The notes under the pieces are model-generated. The model was not told the DNA's origin, made no database searches, and saw only the letters and a list, made by a program, of their open reading frames with translations. The position numbers and the translations under genes were made by a program. A stretch of DNA of 6,134 bases, from NCBI GenBank assembly GCA_003645915.1, contig QNDG01000108.1, forward strand, positions 1-6,134, read 5' to 3'. Positions 5,806 to 6,134 of the stretch are shown here, piece after piece. Position 1 is the stretch's first letter; every line of letters starts with the position of its first letter. This stretch comes from Candidatus Zhuqueibacterota bacterium. Its GTDB lineage: Bacteria; Zhuqueibacterota; QNDG01.

Positions 5806-5962
5806 TTATACGAATCGATCCACAAATCAGTCAAAGGCCTGACACGTCCGTCAGCAGCCGGACACGGTTACACTAATCCGGCAGTAGCCGACCACAGTTT
5901 TCACGAATTAAAAAAAACAGATGATGGAGAAATATCTTATACCTTTATACCATATGATCCTT
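5806..5962 (+). pseudogene. possible decayed coding fragment with a 30-nt duplication
   Basis: After a TAA (5803-5805) the frame runs 51 codons to TAA 5960-5962 without a start codon near its beginning. The end (DDGEISYTFIPYDP) reads like natural protein. In the middle, RPSAAGHGYT and NPAVADHSFH are consecutive 10-residue near-copies with conservative changes (Ser/Ala, Ala/Val, Gly/Ser, Tyr/Phe). The same frame continues upstream of the stop to 5644. It may be the remnant of a lost gene; no family is recognised. Confidence 0.2.
5828..5896 (+). repeat. three degenerate 19-bp direct repeats
   Basis: Units at 5828-5846, 5848-5866 and 5878-5896 share a CNGNCAnnnGCC core. The first and second match at 14 of 19 positions, as do the second and third. 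Start-to-start distances are 20 and 30 bp, multiples of ten, which would place them on one face of the helix. They could be protein-binding half sites or traces of a small duplication. A shorter pair, GATCCACTAAT and GATCCACAAAT, lies just upstream. Confidence 0.35.
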
Positions 5963-5988
5963 AACCCTATTCACTTTGTTGCTGAGCC

Positions 5989-6014
5989 GCACCCTGAGCG
6001 GAGTCGAAAGGTGC
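5989..6014. repeat. REP-like palindromic element
   Basis: GCACC (5989-5993) pairs with GGTGC (6010-6014) around a core CCTGAGCGGAGTCGAA. This core, or close variants such as CTTCGACTCCGCTCAG on the other strand, is a dispersed intergenic palindrome I recognise from many bacterial genomes, including Bacteroidota and relatives. It is probably one member of a genome-wide family. Copy number cannot be judged from one window. Confidence 0.6.
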
Positions 6015-6019
6015 AGGAG

Positions 6020-6057
6020 AAAAAGGGCAGACACTCAGGTCTGCCCCCTACTTTTTT
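6020..6057. terminator. strong, possibly bidirectional intrinsic terminator
   Basis: GGGCAGAC (6025-6032) and GTCTGCCC (6039-6046) make a perfect 8-bp GC-rich stem with a 6-nt loop. An A5 run (6020-6024) flanks it on the left and a T6 run (6052-6057) on the right. On the - strand T5 follows the stem immediately, the best terminator geometry. On the + strand the T6 run comes after a 5-nt gap. It may end a - strand gene to the right of the window and insulate the sigma promoter from read-through. Confidence 0.65.
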
Positions 6058-6134
6058 CCGCTGCGTTTTTGCGTTCGCTGCGAGCGTTGCGAGAAATAAT
6101 AAGATTTCTCAGTCGCTCACGCTTCTTCGAAATG
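6058..6134. repeat. part of a second dispersed intergenic repeat
   Basis: This GC-skewed stretch contains nested symmetry: CGCT-GCG-AGCG (6077-6087), GAGAAAT (6091-6097) pairing with ATTTCTC (6104-6110), and ATTTC (6104-6108) pairing with the edge GAAAT (6129-6133). The GATTTCTC...CGCT...CGAAATG layout resembles the common dispersed repeats of the type GATTCCTC...CGCTCGGAATGA. It runs off the window edge. Confidence 0.45.

Larger units (their letters stand above)
5670..6134. other. 465-bp region upstream of the sigma operon without an intact gene
   Basis: There is no credible complete gene on either strand. The left half holds a + strand frame (5644-5962) that reads like protein but is stopped at 5803-5805. 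The right half is a cluster of repeat-type elements: a palindrome (5989-6014), a terminator hairpin (6020-6057) and a second dispersed-repeat type (about 6058-6134). The cluster suggests the edge of an intergenic hot spot, possibly with a gene ending or beginning beyond the window. Confidence 0.55.

Noticed and set aside
5921..6134. Open + strand frame of about 71 codons running off the right edge
   Set aside because: It reads through a palindromic repeat and a terminator hairpin; the peptide (for example AEPHPERSRK) is the kind produced by translating such repeats.

Overview
The window is AT-rich bacterial DNA with clear AGGAG-type ribosome sites. The combination of an ECF sigma factor, a zinc-finger anti-sigma factor with a helical periplasmic tail, and a DUF4097-type exported beta-solenoid, plus intergenic palindromes with a CCTGAGCGGAGTCGAA core, suggests a Gram-negative bacterium of the FCB superphylum (Bacteroidota/Ignavibacteria/Calditrichota-like). 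This placement is an inference from gene content, not from a phylogenetic marker.

Layout. Positions 1-130 hold only the decayed or cut end of something upstream. On the + strand, 131-778 encodes a HAD-superfamily phosphatase/phosphomutase and 872-1954 a PfkB-family sugar kinase that looks like 2-keto-3-deoxygluconate kinase. A perfect 9-bp inverted repeat sits between them. From 1955 to 2853 there is no intact gene, but three successive reading frames read like protein in relay (2057-2215, 2157-2408, 2350-2457). This suggests a broken gene or genes.

On the - strand, 5619 down to 2854 is a tight three-gene operon with overlapping ends: ECF sigma factor (5098-5619), anti-sigma factor (4484-5101), then a secreted 546-residue solenoid protein (2854-4494). 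A strong ECF-type promoter match (AAC, then 18 nt, then GTCTAA on the - strand) lies directly upstream of the sigma gene, so the operon probably activates itself. The likely logic is this. The membrane anti-sigma holds the sigma factor through its N-terminal zinc-binding domain, and an envelope signal on its periplasmic helical domain releases it. The sigma factor then transcribes its own operon, including the exported solenoid. The signal and the solenoid's function are unknown.

Positions 5670-6134 hold no intact gene. They contain a small degenerate 30-nt repeat within a protein-like but interrupted frame, a REP-like palindrome, a strong bidirectional-looking terminator hairpin, and part of a second dispersed-repeat type running off the right edge.

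The most interesting material is the sigma/anti-sigma/solenoid operon. The solenoid has a nearly perfect 36-residue repeat, with a tyrosine ladder alternating with a Ser-Cys/Ser-Gly ladder.
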